Positions 8,515 through 18,011 of a stretch of DNA of 40,404 bases are shown in pieces. Made by a program: the position numbers and the translations under genes. The notes beneath the pieces are model-generated. The model ran no database searches, was not told the DNA's origin, and worked only from the letters and a program-made list of their open reading frames with translations. This DNA comes from Planctomycetota bacterium (lineage in GTDB: Bacteria; Planctomycetota; UBA11346): the NCBI GenBank assembly GCA_027859175.1, contig JAQIBG010000208.1, forward strand, positions 1-40,404, in the 5' to 3' direction. Each line of letters starts with the position of its first letter. Positions within the stretch are counted from its first letter, which is position 1.

Positions 8515-9623
8515 GGTTCTTGGGATTAGTGATTAGCTGCGTGTGCCTGGTCTACCCAGTCGTTGGCTGGGCGGAGGATCATGTGGTGGTGGTGGTGCAT
8601 AAAAAGGCACCGGAACCGGTCGCAGCGCAGGCGGTTGTGCACCAACCGGCCGCTGCGCCGGCACCGATGACGATCGAGGAGATTTACAAGCGCTGGGAGA
8701 CCTTTCCGGGGCAACAGATGCTCGACACGCCGAGTGGTCCCGTCCCGTTGTTCGGTATGGATATTGTGCAAGACGCGAACGGGTATCCCGTTCCGCGTCT
8801 GCCTGATCCGTACACGTATGCGGTGATCACCAATCCGGGCGATCACGAAGCAATGAAGCGGTATCTTGATTGGCGCCGTGCGGTCATTCGGCGTACCCGC
8901 ATCTCGATGAACCGTGTGCCCGATGCCGCGTACGAATTGGGCTATGTGACGCCTGAGGTCCTTGAGGTGGCACCGGATCGCCCGCGCGACCGGATGCTGG
9001 TTGGCGACCTGAGTCCAATTGACAAGCGAAGCCTGGGCACGCCGATGATGAATGCCGAGAAGGCGCGCACGCTTGGCATGGAGGCCAGCGAAGTGCCGAA
9101 TCTTCCTGGTGATGTGAGCGCAAGCGGCATCGAGGTGTACTGGTTTTGGCACCAACGGTGCCCCTTCTGTGAGAAGACGGCACGCGATTGGTTTGCGTTC
9201 CAGCGTGTGGTCGGTGAAGCCGGCTACAAAGCGATGTCGGTCAACGTGAGTCCAGTGCAATCGGACAATCAGATCACCAACGCGACGATTGAAACGGCTG
9301 CGATTCTGGAGATTTGGACGCTTATGTGGGGCGAGGATGTCTCGTATTCGTCCAATCGCCTAGACTTCACCGAGTCGGCCCAGTCCTTGAACATTGACCG
9401 GACACCGACGTTTATCTTCGTAAATCGAAAGAAAGGCACGATTGATCGCCTGGAAGGCCCCCAGTCGGTTAACGTGTTGGCTGAAGCTTTTGCCAAAGCC
9501 GGCGGGTGGGATCCGAGCCAGTGGCCGCCGCCACCGGCGACCGCCGGCCCAACTGCCATTAAGGCAGCAGCGACATCGGAGCCGCTGTTAAATGCCACGC
9601 CCATCCCAACGGGAGGGCCGTGA
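8511..9623 (+). CDS. traF: TraF-like periplasmic thioredoxin-fold protein with CPFC
   Basis: The 370-residue product starts at GTG 8511, a few bases after GGAGGA (8502-8507). A signal peptide (ending VGWA) is followed by a Pro/Ala/Val linker (residues 25-55). The TraF-family domain follows: an N-terminal helical part containing YLDWRRAV, then the thioredoxin fold from about residue 203, with VYWFWHQRCPFCEKTA carrying the redox pair C217-C220 and TPTFIFVN as the cis-Pro loop. F TraF has the same plan but lacks a functional CxxC, while the related TrbB keeps one, so this protein may combine both jobs and act on disulfides of the Cys-rich Tra proteins. A Pro/Ala tail closes the protein. The next gene starts one base after the stop. 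Confidence 0.7.
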   Translation: MRFLGLVISCVCLVYPVVGWAEDHVVVVVHKKAPEPVAAQAVVHQPAAAPAPMTIEEIYKRWETFPGQQMLDTPSGPVPLFGMDIVQDANGYPVPRLPDPYTYAVITNPGDHEAMKRYLDWRRAVIRRTRISMNRVPDAAYELGYVTPEVLEVAPDRPRDRMLVGDLSPIDKRSLGTPMMNAEKARTLGMEASEVPNLPGDVSASGIEVYWFWHQRCPFCEKTARDWFAFQRVVGEAGYKAMSVNVSPVQSDNQITNATIETAAILEIWTLMWGEDVSYSSNRLDFTESAQSLNIDRTPTFIFVNRKKGTIDRLEGPQSVNVLAEAFAKAGGWDPSQWPPPPATAGPTAIKAAATSEPLLNATPIPTGGP

Positions 9624-9624
9624 C

Positions 9625-9987
9625 ATGCCGAGCACCAAAGGCAAGCGCACGTCGGTTCGATTATCACCGGCAGCAGTGGAAGCCCTGCGCGGGTATGGGA
9701 ACGAGGCGTTTCAAGGGCACTACTCGACGGCACTCGAACAGATCCTCGATGATACGATTGCAACGATTGCAAAGGGTGACGTAACGCCACCAGGCGAGGC
9801 GACGCGCGCAGCACGGCAAAGTCTGGGGATCGTGATCAGTGCCAAGTGTTTGAACGCCGTTCGACTGCGCAGTTTGCGCCTCGGGTTGGCCAGGCACAGC
9901 GACCTTATCGAAGCCGCGGTGGTTCAGTCATTGCGAAAGACTCCATTTTGGCCGTCCAAGACGGCTAAAGGGGTCAACAATTGTTGA
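9625..9987 (+). CDS. Tandem ribbon-helix-helix DNA-binding protein (TraY-like)
   Basis: This 120-residue basic protein appears to contain two ribbon-helix-helix units: residues 8-45 (strand RTSVRLS, then two helices ending in EQILDDT) and residues 68-103 (strand GIVISA, helices ending in AAVVQSL). Two RHH units in one chain is the arrangement of TraY of F, which binds near oriT and activates the tra promoter. I chose ATG 9625, preceded by GGGAGG, over an upstream ATG at 9592 that lies inside the previous gene. The gene is set within the transfer operon, and its stop codon lies inside the palindrome GTCAACAATTGTTGAC (9973-9988), so autoregulation or control of the following traH-like gene is likely. 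The call rests on pattern and not on a clear homologue. Confidence 0.55.
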   Translation: MPSTKGKRTSVRLSPAAVEALRGYGNEAFQGHYSTALEQILDDTIATIAKGDVTPPGEATRAARQSLGIVISAKCLNAVRLRSLRLGLARHSDLIEAAVVQSLRKTPFWPSKTAKGVNNC

Positions 9988-9988
9988 C
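9971..9988. promoter_or_regulatory. Palindromic candidate operator B1
   Basis: GTCAACAATTGTTGAC (9973-9988) is a perfect 16-bp palindrome that overlaps the stop codon of the RHH gene. Its left part extends to GGGTCAACAATT, repeated exactly at 830-841 upstream of the traW-like gene. Ribbon-helix-helix dimers typically bind short palindromes, so this is a plausible autoregulatory site. Confidence 0.5.
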
Positions 9989-10010
9989 TCTTCTAAACCC
10001 GTCATACGCT
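9981..10010 (+). promoter_or_regulatory. Possible internal promoter upstream of the traH-like gene
   Basis: TTGTTG (9981-9986) and TACGCT (10005-10010) are separated by 18 bases. The match to sigma-70 boxes is mediocre, but the -35 box falls inside palindrome B1, and the same TTGTTG-18-hexamer arrangement appears at 38041-38070. It would drive the traH-like gene and those behind it. Confidence 0.2.
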
Positions 10011-10020
10011 TCGCGAAAGG

Positions 10021-10038
10021 TGCAACAAAAGTGTTGAA
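10021..10038. promoter_or_regulatory. Candidate operator B2 over the traH-like start
   Basis: TGCAACAAAAGTGTTGAA matches 16 of 18 bases of the reverse complement of the element at 38031-38048 and contains the inverted pair CAACA/TGTTG. It lies between the Shine-Dalgarno GAAAGG (10015-10020) and the GTG start at 10031, and overlaps that start. Binding here could block transcription, and the hairpin could affect translation. Confidence 0.5.
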
Positions 10039-12046
10039 CATGCGAACTCTCCCGGCGTTGTGCGTAGCACTCCTTTTTGGCCTTTCTGCCTCGCTCTTTG
10101 GGGCAACGGTGGAAGACCAAACAAGTGGTGAGGCGGTCACGCCATTAGCAGACGCATCGCGGATTGGCATCCCCGAGCCTGAAGTCTTTCAGAGCGCTGA
10201 TCCAGATGAGATGGCGGACCTACTTAACCAAGTTCAAGCAGCCATGGAGCTCAAGTTTACGCCCGCGCAAATGGAGCAGATCCACGCCAAGGTTCAGACA
10301 GCGAACATGGCGGAGTTCCTGGAATACGCACGCGGTCAAGAGGCATTCGGTGGGACCAACGAGAGCGACGCTGCCTCACAGGTTTGGAGCGGTGGCGGAT
10401 GGGGCCTGCATGCCAGCGTGCGGCGCAATGCGAATTTCTCTCCCATGCGGCATTTCCCTTCTCAGCAAAGCTTGGCGATCATTGAGGCAACTGGGAATCA
10501 ACTCTCCGGGTATAATGAGAAGCTGCAAAAGGTCAGTGATCGGCTGGAACGCTCAAAGTTCGCATGTGGTAACTTTGATTGGGTCGCCCAGCTCGGCGCT
10601 AAATTTAACAAGGAGGCGCTGGAGAAATATGTAGACTCACTGAGTGAGTCGGCGCTCGCTGCGGCGCCTATGGCCTTTTTAGCTAATTGGAGTCCAACGC
10701 TGTACGAGATTGTGAAATGGCTGCGTGCCTTTGCTGGGGCTGACCTCAATGCTGAAAAGGTAACCTGCGAAAACATGGAGCAGGCCCTCACGAACGTGGG
10801 GCAACGCATGATCCGTGGACCAGGGTTTCCAAAGTGCATTGAGGCAAACAAGCACCTGTCGCCGCATGAGGCCTACCGCATTTGTGGTGGCGGTCGGGCC
10901 GGCATTTTTGACGGCGTCGAAAATTCGCTGGGTAAAATCATGAGTCTCCAAGGAGGCGTTGAGAAGATTAACGTCACCAGTGTCCTCGGCGACATGATGC
11001 GGACGCCCCGCGACACGACGGTCGACTTGAGTTCCGAGACCAACGCCGTGGCGAAAGCCGAGGACGATCTGATTGAAAAACAGGCAGATCTAGATGCTGC
11101 TCCCAATCCAGGGCCTGCCCCAAACGTTGCGGAGGATAGCGACGTAGCCAAGAATTACAGGCTTGCGCTCATGGCCCATGAGGAGGCCAAGAAAGCCTTA
11201 GCAAAGGCCAACGACACCCTCGGGGAAAAACGGCACGACCTCAATGTTGCGAGCAGAACAGATGTTGGCTTCTGGAATCAACTGGGGAATGCCGTTGCTG
11301 ACAATCTGCCAAACATTATTGGCAATATCGATATATCCGCCAAGGCCGGCGTCCACATTGGTCGACAAAACATCTTAGACATGATGTTGCGATATCGCCG
11401 TTTTGGCTACGCGCACGCGCGCGAGTTTTGGGCAGCGCTTGTTGCGCATGGTGGCGAGATCACCGCTACGAACCCTGATCCGACACGCATTTCCGAAGGC
11501 TATACAGCGATCGGCGGTTTTTGTTGGGAGACCATGCAAACGCCGTGGAACACGGCTGGAGCGAGGGGTGGATCTAGGGTGTGGACGCCGAAGGCGACGC
11601 TCGACTACAGTTTCTCGTATGAAACGCTTGATAAGATGGCGTTTCTTGCATTCGCCGAAGAAAACTTGGGAACGGATGATGCACAACGTATTCAGTTTTA
11701 TGAGCGCTATCGCGTTGTCGAGTTGACGAACTGGATAGCGCAACTGGAGGTGTTCTGGTTCCTCGTGGAGCGAACGGAAGAAGTCAAACACGAAGTGCTG
11801 ACGGCGATCCTGAACAACGGGAGCCTCAATCAAGATGGTGTGAACGGGGTGTTTTACACCACGGCCAATAATGCATTTGATGACGTCATCTACGCCTGCG
11901 AGATCAAGCGCGAAGAGGCAGTGATCGAAACGGCGATACGCGTTGCGATTGTTAATAAGTTTGTGTTAACGGTGATGCCGCCAAACCAAGCAGACCAACG
12001 GCCAGCAGACACGGTCATGCCGGCCTTTTCAGACTTTGGACGATAA
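10031..12046 (+). CDS. traH: TraH-like secreted protein, enlarged
   Basis: The 671-residue product begins with a signal peptide (LPALCVALLFGLSASLFGA). GTG 10031 is preferred because GAAAGG lies 10 bases upstream; the next ATG, at 10040, would be 19 bases away. The N-terminal third carries GGWGLHASVRRNANFSP, like the Gly-rich opening of TraH. It is followed by C179 in FACGNFDW, then APMAFLANWSPTLYEIVKWL and VTCENMEQA (C246), which follow the TraH plan of a 'C-P-T ... L-N-S-C-x-A-A-Q' region. C269 and C285 follow. A coiled coil spans about residues 340-406 (KAEDDLIEKQADL ... EEAKKALAKAND). F TraH has about 458 residues and takes part in mating-pair formation at the outer membrane with TraF. Order here (F, regulator, H, lipoprotein, G) supports the call; sequence similarity is only partial. 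Confidence 0.55.
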   Translation: MLNMRTLPALCVALLFGLSASLFGATVEDQTSGEAVTPLADASRIGIPEPEVFQSADPDEMADLLNQVQAAMELKFTPAQMEQIHAKVQTANMAEFLEYARGQEAFGGTNESDAASQVWSGGGWGLHASVRRNANFSPMRHFPSQQSLAIIEATGNQLSGYNEKLQKVSDRLERSKFACGNFDWVAQLGAKFNKEALEKYVDSLSESALAAAPMAFLANWSPTLYEIVKWLRAFAGADLNAEKVTCENMEQALTNVGQRMIRGPGFPKCIEANKHLSPHEAYRICGGGRAGIFDGVENSLGKIMSLQGGVEKINVTSVLGDMMRTPRDTTVDLSSETNAVAKAEDDLIEKQADLDAAPNPGPAPNVAEDSDVAKNYRLALMAHEEAKKALAKANDTLGEKRHDLNVASRTDVGFWNQLGNAVADNLPNIIGNIDISAKAGVHIGRQNILDMMLRYRRFGYAHAREFWAALVAHGGEITATNPDPTRISEGYTAIGGFCWETMQTPWNTAGARGGSRVWTPKATLDYSFSYETLDKMAFLAFAEENLGTDDAQRIQFYERYRVVELTNWIAQLEVFWFLVERTEEVKHEVLTAILNNGSLNQDGVNGVFYTTANNAFDDVIYACEIKREEAVIETAIRVAIVNKFVLTVMPPNQADQRPADTVMPAFSDFGR

Positions 12047-12055
12047 GGAGAGAGC

Positions 12056-13225
12056 ATGCGAACAACATCGTTTGTCGTAGTCGGTGTACTGTCAGCGATA
12101 GCATTTTTAGCCGGATGTGGACCTCGCACCCATTCTGTGCCCGCGTATGACTGGCAGAAAATCGCTAAAGGCTACGCCTGGCTAGAGGCAGCGCCAGCCT
12201 ATGACGATGCTGACGACGTCTGGGTGTCGCGATACAATGGAAACGTAGAGGGCTCAAAGGGACCCAAAACGTATACGGACGGCCCGCAGAGACCGTCCGA
12301 TCGCATCCAATGGGTGCGAATTTGGGTGGCGACGGAATTTCCCGGTTTGCATTCAATGGATGAGATTGCGAAGCGGGCACAGGAGCCAAAGGACACCTAT
12401 CCCTGGTACTTTGATCTCACAGGCCAAGCGTTAACTCGAGATAATGCGATTCGCCCGGATATGATACGTGAATACGTTTTGAACAATGAGATGCCGCCAG
12501 CCTCTGTTCGGCGGACGTTTAAGTTCCTCAAATTTGAGGAAGTCGACACCTTTGACGAGGCCGTCGTAGAAAAGGCTAGTCAGAAGTATGTGAAGGACGG
12601 GTTGGCCTATCAAGAGGATGAGGCTGTCGCGCTGCTCGAGAGGGACGCGGATGTGCGGGCCAACGGTGGGTATATCCCGGTCATCCGTCTGTGCATTGGA
12701 CTAGATCGAGAAAATCCCATGACCGCCACGATCCTGGCCGATCAGGCCAAGGTGGACCGCCTTGCTGAGCTTGTGTTTGATTTTTATCAGCGGTACCCAC
12801 TGGACCTCCCGGGCGGCTTTAACGACCAGGATCCACCTTTTGGGCATAGGCATATGGCTATGCTTGAACCGGGCCGCACGGCACAGCGGTTTTTCCCAAG
12901 CAATGAGTATCGTGAGTCAGCGCCGCGATTCATGTCGCCGGTTGTCTTAAACACGAGCGTGAACCTTTTTGCCTATGTCCTCCCGCGATTGAACACCTGG
13001 GCCGAAGAGATGGGTGCGGGTAAGCAAATCTTCACGACTTGGGAACGGAACACATACGGCACGCCCCGCGACTTCCAGCCGCTCATTGGGGACCTGGCCT
13101 TTGGCATTTATGCGGTGCCACGCCGCGATCTCGCGAGTTTTGGCAAGACGATGGCTGCTAAGGGTCCTCGGGATCCCTATCGCTACTTTGGCCCCGACGA
13201 TGTTGCGGATGGCGTGAAGCGCTAA
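12056..13225 (+). CDS. Lipoprotein of unknown function in the traH-traG interval
   Basis: This 389-residue protein has a lipoprotein signal: a short basic N-terminus, a hydrophobic stretch and the lipobox FLAGC at about residues 18-22, so it is probably anchored to the outer membrane. The mature part is aromatic-rich (many Trp, Tyr and Pro), ends in a basic segment and shows no repeats or known motifs. ATG 12056 is well placed behind AAGGAGAG. The gene lies nine bases after the traH-like stop and two bases before traG, so it is an operon member. F has no gene between traH and traG, so this is an addition or a replacement of a function encoded elsewhere. I do not recognise its family. Confidence 0.65.
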   Translation: MRTTSFVVVGVLSAIAFLAGCGPRTHSVPAYDWQKIAKGYAWLEAAPAYDDADDVWVSRYNGNVEGSKGPKTYTDGPQRPSDRIQWVRIWVATEFPGLHSMDEIAKRAQEPKDTYPWYFDLTGQALTRDNAIRPDMIREYVLNNEMPPASVRRTFKFLKFEEVDTFDEAVVEKASQKYVKDGLAYQEDEAVALLERDADVRANGGYIPVIRLCIGLDRENPMTATILADQAKVDRLAELVFDFYQRYPLDLPGGFNDQDPPFGHRHMAMLEPGRTAQRFFPSNEYRESAPRFMSPVVLNTSVNLFAYVLPRLNTWAEEMGAGKQIFTTWERNTYGTPRDFQPLIGDLAFGIYAVPRRDLASFGKTMAAKGPRDPYRYFGPDDVADGVKR

Positions 13226-13227
13226 CT

Positions 13228-16200
13228 ATGGTCCGGTCGCCAGCCTTCTTACGCGTTTTGACCCTCGCACTGCTTGGCATGCCAAGTTTGTGCGCGGCGG
13301 CGAAGACGTTTGATTTAGGGGCTGAGGCCACCGTCGGGTTGACGTGGCTCGCGGGTTGGATCATCGGCTTTGGCGTCTTAATCGTCTTTGGACTAATGAT
13401 CCTGTGGGCCGTCCGCGCGGCAATGCGCGAGGATTACACGCCGAGCTACATTCTTTTTGGGGCCATCTTGTTGGTTTTCATGGCGTGGTCGATAGCCAGC
13501 GGCGCGGGCAGCGGCATCACACTTGGCAAAGATGGAGCCAACCAGGGACAGTTAGTTACCGATTACCCGTGGCAAGTGTTCGGTGGGGACCCAGCGAGCC
13601 CATCCTATAAACCCAGCGCCGCGCCGGCCCATATGGTGCAAGTCGGTTGGGCGATCATGGGGGCCACGTTCAGTTACAACATTCTGAACTACGGCTTCGT
13701 GTCAGGGATTATCCCAATCGTGGTCTTTATCGGGGCGCTGATGGCTGTGCGCGCCGCGCAGCGGTCCCATTCAGTCGCGCCGATCATCATGCATCTCATC
13801 GTCATGTTTGTGGGCGGGTATTTCCTGCTCTGGCCATCGGTCTCGATCGTGCCGCCTATTAATCAGAATGCGGTGCTACAAGAGATTCGAGAAAGCCCAG
13901 GAGATGACCCAATCGCAGTCGTGACACCCATGCAGGTTATGGCACTGCAGGGCGGGATCGGAATTGGTGAGGGCGTGACGCGAGCGTTCACGATGCAAAA
14001 TAACGATGTGGACAGCGTGCTCCTGGCGGCAGCGCTATCGGCGAAACTGGACGATGACGTGTACAACACGTACATGACCTACGCCTCAACGTGCATGACG
14101 GCGATGTTGTCAGTGAATAAGAATCGCAAAGTGACGACTGCCGCGACAAGTGGCTTCGGGCGTTTCAATGACGAGAAATTTGGGGCCTCCAACCTACCCG
14201 TTGCGGAAGGAACGCTCGGGAAGTACCTCTCGGCGCCGAATTATGCGCAGCACGCGCTGAGCCCATATGCAGATAGCATGTTTAGGGACATCTATGTACC
14301 CTATTGGGTTGTAACCAAAAACTATGACCAGGTCTTTAAACACCCAGCAGACATCGACAGGGCGATCCAATTAAATGGCCTAATTAAGCAGGCCTCATGG
14401 CATCCCAACCCACTCATTGGATCGGGGGATGTTGGCACTGTTCCAGCGGCAGGAGAGCGGCGCTACAATGTGGAGTGGCCTGCCTACTACTCTGGTATGT
14501 CGAATGAGGGCTGGGCGCTCTGGGACTATTACGGGAGCGCGAACATCGGCTCTCCACGGTGGCTGCCCTTCTGTGCGGTTGACGGTATCGGGGTTGCCGC
14601 GTCCATGCGCGACAGTCTTTTTGATTCTACGCAGGCGAGCGAAATGATGACTGACGTCTATTTTGGCGCCAGCGGGATGGACCGCGTGAACCCATTTAGT
14701 TGGGACGATATCGTACGGATGCGCATCGCCGACCGTTATGTGAACGGCGACAGTGTCGAATGGTGCACGTCGAGCGTGTCCCCGGATAAGAACGAATCGC
14801 ACCTATGGGGCTGTCTCCTTGCAGGCCATTATACGGTTGGGGGCACGCCCCAGGCCGACGCGATGGTGGAGGCGCAAGAACGCTTTGACGCAATGTGGCG
14901 CCCCGTGCTTGAGGACTCCGCAACGCAGGTGAACGATGACGCGGCCGACGGTGGGCTGTATTCTCCGCAGACACGGTGGCGAACGAGCTTTCCGGCAGGT
15001 ATTCCCGTTAACGGCTTCAACCCACCGACTTGGCGCTGGTATGTAGATCAGTTTATGATCGCACCCGGCGTACAGGAACAAATTGGCCTCGCCAAGCTGA
15101 CCACGAATAAGGGCGAGGAGATTGAAGAGAGCGTCGTTATTAAACTTATGAGAAGCATTGCCCCGATAACGGGGGGCGTTCTTGGTATCTTTGGATGGGT
15201 GGCCACCTTATTCGCGCGCATAGCCGAGATGATTTATCCGCATGCACTTGGGATTATGACGCTGTGGCTCTTGGTGACATATGTGCCGTGTGCCGTATTG
15301 AGTATGCTACCAGGGCGATATGGATTTTTCATCGAATGGGTTAAAGCGGCTGCCGTCCTTGCGATTATGCCGATATTTATCGAGGTAGGCCTTAACTTCC
15401 TGTCGATGGCGGGAAACTCTGGTTTAACGACCATTTTCATACGCCAAGCAGCGGGCCAGACGATGACCGAGGCGGTCCTCAAGATAATGGGTGCCATGTT
15501 TGTCATTTCGAGCTTCACGCTTGCGACGTCGATGGTCGGACTTGGGTTCTCGTCGATCATGAGCGGGCTCGGTGCTATCAACAGCACGGCATTCAAGGTT
15601 GCTGCGGCGACTGGTGTGGTCGCGATGGGCGTTGCCTCGCTTGCGGCCGGTGCAGGCGCGGCTCTGGTTGCGAAGGGGTTGCTGGCGGCAGGCGCAGCCA
15701 AGACCACCGGTGGGCTCGCCAAAACCGCGCTCACGTCGTCAAAGACGGCGAAGGACACCGGGAAAAAAGTCAAAGACGGCACCGAGAAACTGACCAAGTC
15801 AGTGACGCAAGGTGCCAATCAGCGTGCGCCCGTGGATGGTGGGCAACCACGTGGTGGTGGGGATCCGCGCATCGTTAGCGCCACGCAGCAGTTTAATGCT
15901 GAAGAGCAAAGGCTACGGAGTGAGCGCGGTGAGACGTGGAGGAATGCTGGGCGTCAGGTCAGCTCAACCGCTGGCTCGGCGGTTTCCACAGTCGGTTCGA
16001 CCCTCACGTTGGGTGGTGGTGACGCAGATTTGGTCAGCGGAGCCCAGCAAGGCCTAGGGATAGCCGGTGGGCTTGCGCGTGGCACGGGCGACGCACGGCG
16101 TGCGATGCGAACAGGCGGCGCGCTGCGCCGCGCGCGCAAGCTCGGCATGGGTGAACGCGAGGCTTACAATGCCTCCCCCGATGATGCGCTGGCAGCCGAT

Positions 16201-16995
16201 TACGCGAACGTCGCGACAACGTTTGATCGCCAGCGCGAGAATGCGCTGGCTAACGGCGAGGACGCGACTGAGTACGGGCAGCAGGCCGGCGAAAATTACT
16301 GGAATGCGAGCCGCACCGCGAGTGATGATCTGACACGAGCAAACTATGCGATCGCGTCGTCGCGGGCGTATCAGAGCGTCGGAATGACCCGAGAAGCGTC
16401 AAACGGCAGGCGCGCAGCGGCGCGGGATCTTGAGGGCGCGCGCGTCCAGGCGCGCGATTCCTCCTCGCTCGGTCAACTCGGCTTGGGCGAGATGAATCTG
16501 GCCAGCCTCGATGTCGAGATGGGGATCAGCAAAGGCAACGCGTCGGCGGTCCAGCAGGGCATGTCAAATATTGAACGGTTTGGTGACAAGGCCGATTGGC
16601 ACTTCAGCCGTGCCGCAACAGAGGCTGGTGGCGACGGCAGCCTGGACGGTTGGATTCAGAGTAGCAGTGCAACGATGGGCCAACTGGAAGTTGCGCGTGG
16701 CATCGATAGTGCAGCGAACATGAGTGCGCCGATGATTGGCGGTGGTGAACCGCAAGCCGTTGAGGGGTTCTTTGAGAAGAAGGCCGCCAACCTGCGGAAC
16801 CAGGCGGATAGCGGAAGCGAGCAAGCCTCTATTGTTCTGGGAGCACTACTGGCGCGAGCAGGACGGGTTGAAGAAGCGCGCTCGCAGTTGGCAGGGACGT
16901 CGCTCAATTTGGAAGATGTCGAACTCGATCGCAGTATTCAACAGCTGCGCGACGGTCGTTTCTCAACGGTCGAATCATTGTTGAGGAGACTCTGA
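13228..16995 (+). CDS. traG: TraG-like mating-pair protein, polytopic inner membrane
   Basis: A 1255-residue protein with a signal-like first helix (LRVLTLALLGMPSLCAAA). Hydrophobic segments follow at about residues 38-65, 73-95, 145-175 and 188-208, then a long soluble region (about 215-635), then a second membrane block at about 645-800 (GVLGIFGWVATLFARI, LGIMTLWLLVTYVPCAVLSML, VLKIMGAMFVISSFTLATSM). This N-terminal membrane / periplasmic / membrane layout, followed by an Ala/Gly-rich and then Gln/Arg-rich helical tail (about 800-1255), is that of TraG in F-type systems, which stabilises mating pairs and takes part in pilus assembly and entry exclusion. F TraG has 938 residues; this one has a longer tail with TPR-like Ala-rich helices (for example ALANGEDATEYGQQAGENYW). 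Position behind traH agrees. Shine-Dalgarno sequence is weak; the gene starts two bases after the previous stop. Confidence 0.65.
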   Translation: MVRSPAFLRVLTLALLGMPSLCAAAKTFDLGAEATVGLTWLAGWIIGFGVLIVFGLMILWAVRAAMREDYTPSYILFGAILLVFMAWSIASGAGSGITLGKDGANQGQLVTDYPWQVFGGDPASPSYKPSAAPAHMVQVGWAIMGATFSYNILNYGFVSGIIPIVVFIGALMAVRAAQRSHSVAPIIMHLIVMFVGGYFLLWPSVSIVPPINQNAVLQEIRESPGDDPIAVVTPMQVMALQGGIGIGEGVTRAFTMQNNDVDSVLLAAALSAKLDDDVYNTYMTYASTCMTAMLSVNKNRKVTTAATSGFGRFNDEKFGASNLPVAEGTLGKYLSAPNYAQHALSPYADSMFRDIYVPYWVVTKNYDQVFKHPADIDRAIQLNGLIKQASWHPNPLIGSGDVGTVPAAGERRYNVEWPAYYSGMSNEGWALWDYYGSANIGSPRWLPFCAVDGIGVAASMRDSLFDSTQASEMMTDVYFGASGMDRVNPFSWDDIVRMRIADRYVNGDSVEWCTSSVSPDKNESHLWGCLLAGHYTVGGTPQADAMVEAQERFDAMWRPVLEDSATQVNDDAADGGLYSPQTRWRTSFPAGIPVNGFNPPTWRWYVDQFMIAPGVQEQIGLAKLTTNKGEEIEESVVIKLMRSIAPITGGVLGIFGWVATLFARIAEMIYPHALGIMTLWLLVTYVPCAVLSMLPGRYGFFIEWVKAAAVLAIMPIFIEVGLNFLSMAGNSGLTTIFIRQAAGQTMTEAVLKIMGAMFVISSFTLATSMVGLGFSSIMSGLGAINSTAFKVAAATGVVAMGVASLAAGAGAALVAKGLLAAGAAKTTGGLAKTALTSSKTAKDTGKKVKDGTEKLTKSVTQGANQRAPVDGGQPRGGGDPRIVSATQQFNAEEQRLRSERGETWRNAGRQVSSTAGSAVSTVGSTLTLGGGDADLVSGAQQGLGIAGGLARGTGDARRAMRTGGALRRARKLGMGEREAYNASPDDALAADYANVATTFDRQRENALANGEDATEYGQQAGENYWNASRTASDDLTRANYAIASSRAYQSVGMTREASNGRRAAARDLEGARVQARDSSSLGQLGLGEMNLASLDVEMGISKGNASAVQQGMSNIERFGDKADWHFSRAATEAGGDGSLDGWIQSSSATMGQLEVARGIDSAANMSAPMIGGGEPQAVEGFFEKKAANLRNQADSGSEQASIVLGALLARAGRVEEARSQLAGTSLNLEDVELDRSIQQLRDGRFSTVESLLRRL

Positions 16996-18011
16996 TGCGG
17001 GCTGCGTTTGTTGCCGTACTTTTGTGTGCCGTGGCCTGGTTGCCAGCTGTTCAGGTCCTGTCGTGGGACGATGGGATCGCGTCGATGCGAGCCCAGGAAC
17101 ACCCGGGCTATGCTATCTTTATTGGGCGTCGCCATGCGCGCCTGATTGAGTTGCTTAAATCAAGCGAGATTCAAACGGGCAATGTGCCGATCGTTCATCT
17201 GAGCGCGGCCTCGGAGGTGCTCAATCCATACACGGAACGGCGCGTCCCAGGCACGACGATGATCAGCTTGCTGACCGGCCCGGTTGGTGACCTGACCGGT
17301 GGCTCGTTAATCTTTTTCGATGCGGAAGGTGCTCTGGTACCAAGCCTAACCCTTATCCAAAACTTTCATCGGAATCGCCCTGCGGTCATCGAGCTCTACT
17401 GCCGCATGCTGGTGTCGCCTTTGCGTGATAAGCTCAGCTTAGCCGAGTTCGCTCGCTTCGAGGGGTTACCCATTGGTCTTGAACTGGTGGCAGAGGTCCA
17501 GGCGGGTGCGCATCGAGACTTCAGTCACATTTTCCGGGAGGTGGATGCGGCCGATGTACTCCCACGCGCCGTACTTGGCGACGGCGGTGTGCATGACCTA
17601 CGTGGGGACCTGGCACTCACCGTGGTGACCCGCGATCCCAATGGCGAGGTCTTCATCGCGCTGATGCGCGAGATTCACGTCAAGCTTGCCGTAAACTCGG
17701 GTGCAACGGTACAGCGTCCGCCGCTTATCGTTGCTGGTCCTGCGCAAGCGACCTACCCGGCACTGGATGCCCTAGGCATCACGTACGAGGCCGCAACGCT
17801 GACCAAAGAACAACTGAGAGCCTTTCCGTCACCGGCAATCGTGATTCCCCAAGCGGGCGAACGGCCGGTGACCTTGGTGAGCGGGTTCGTTCCAGGGCAG
17901 GTTCTTGCAGAATATCTGCTACCCAAGGAAGTGCGCGCACTGTTAAACGATTATCGTGTATTAGCGCCGGATATCCCCGTTGGGGATACCGACATTGAGG
18001 CGGGTCAATGA
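16995..18011 (+). CDS. Secreted protein of unknown function, thioredoxin/TrbC-like in part
   Basis: The 338-residue protein starts at ATG 16995, sharing one base with the TGA of traG (TGATG), with GAGGAG just upstream. The signal peptide is VAVLLCAVAWLPAVQVLS. Two halves each show alternating strands and helices: residues 35-110 (YAIFIGRRHARLIELL ... SLIFFDAEGALVPSL) and about 235-310 (PPLIVAGPAQATYPALDALGI ... SPAIVIPQAGERPVTLVSG). Both recall redox-inactive thioredoxin-like domains such as those in TrbC and TraW; only the signal-peptide Cys and one internal Cys are present. It lies directly before the VKOR-DsbA fusion, overlapping it by 4 bases. A periplasmic pilus-assembly role is inferred from location only. 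Confidence 0.5.
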   Translation: MRAAFVAVLLCAVAWLPAVQVLSWDDGIASMRAQEHPGYAIFIGRRHARLIELLKSSEIQTGNVPIVHLSAASEVLNPYTERRVPGTTMISLLTGPVGDLTGGSLIFFDAEGALVPSLTLIQNFHRNRPAVIELYCRMLVSPLRDKLSLAEFARFEGLPIGLELVAEVQAGAHRDFSHIFREVDAADVLPRAVLGDGGVHDLRGDLALTVVTRDPNGEVFIALMREIHVKLAVNSGATVQRPPLIVAGPAQATYPALDALGITYEAATLTKEQLRAFPSPAIVIPQAGERPVTLVSGFVPGQVLAEYLLPKEVRALLNDYRVLAPDIPVGDTDIEAGQ

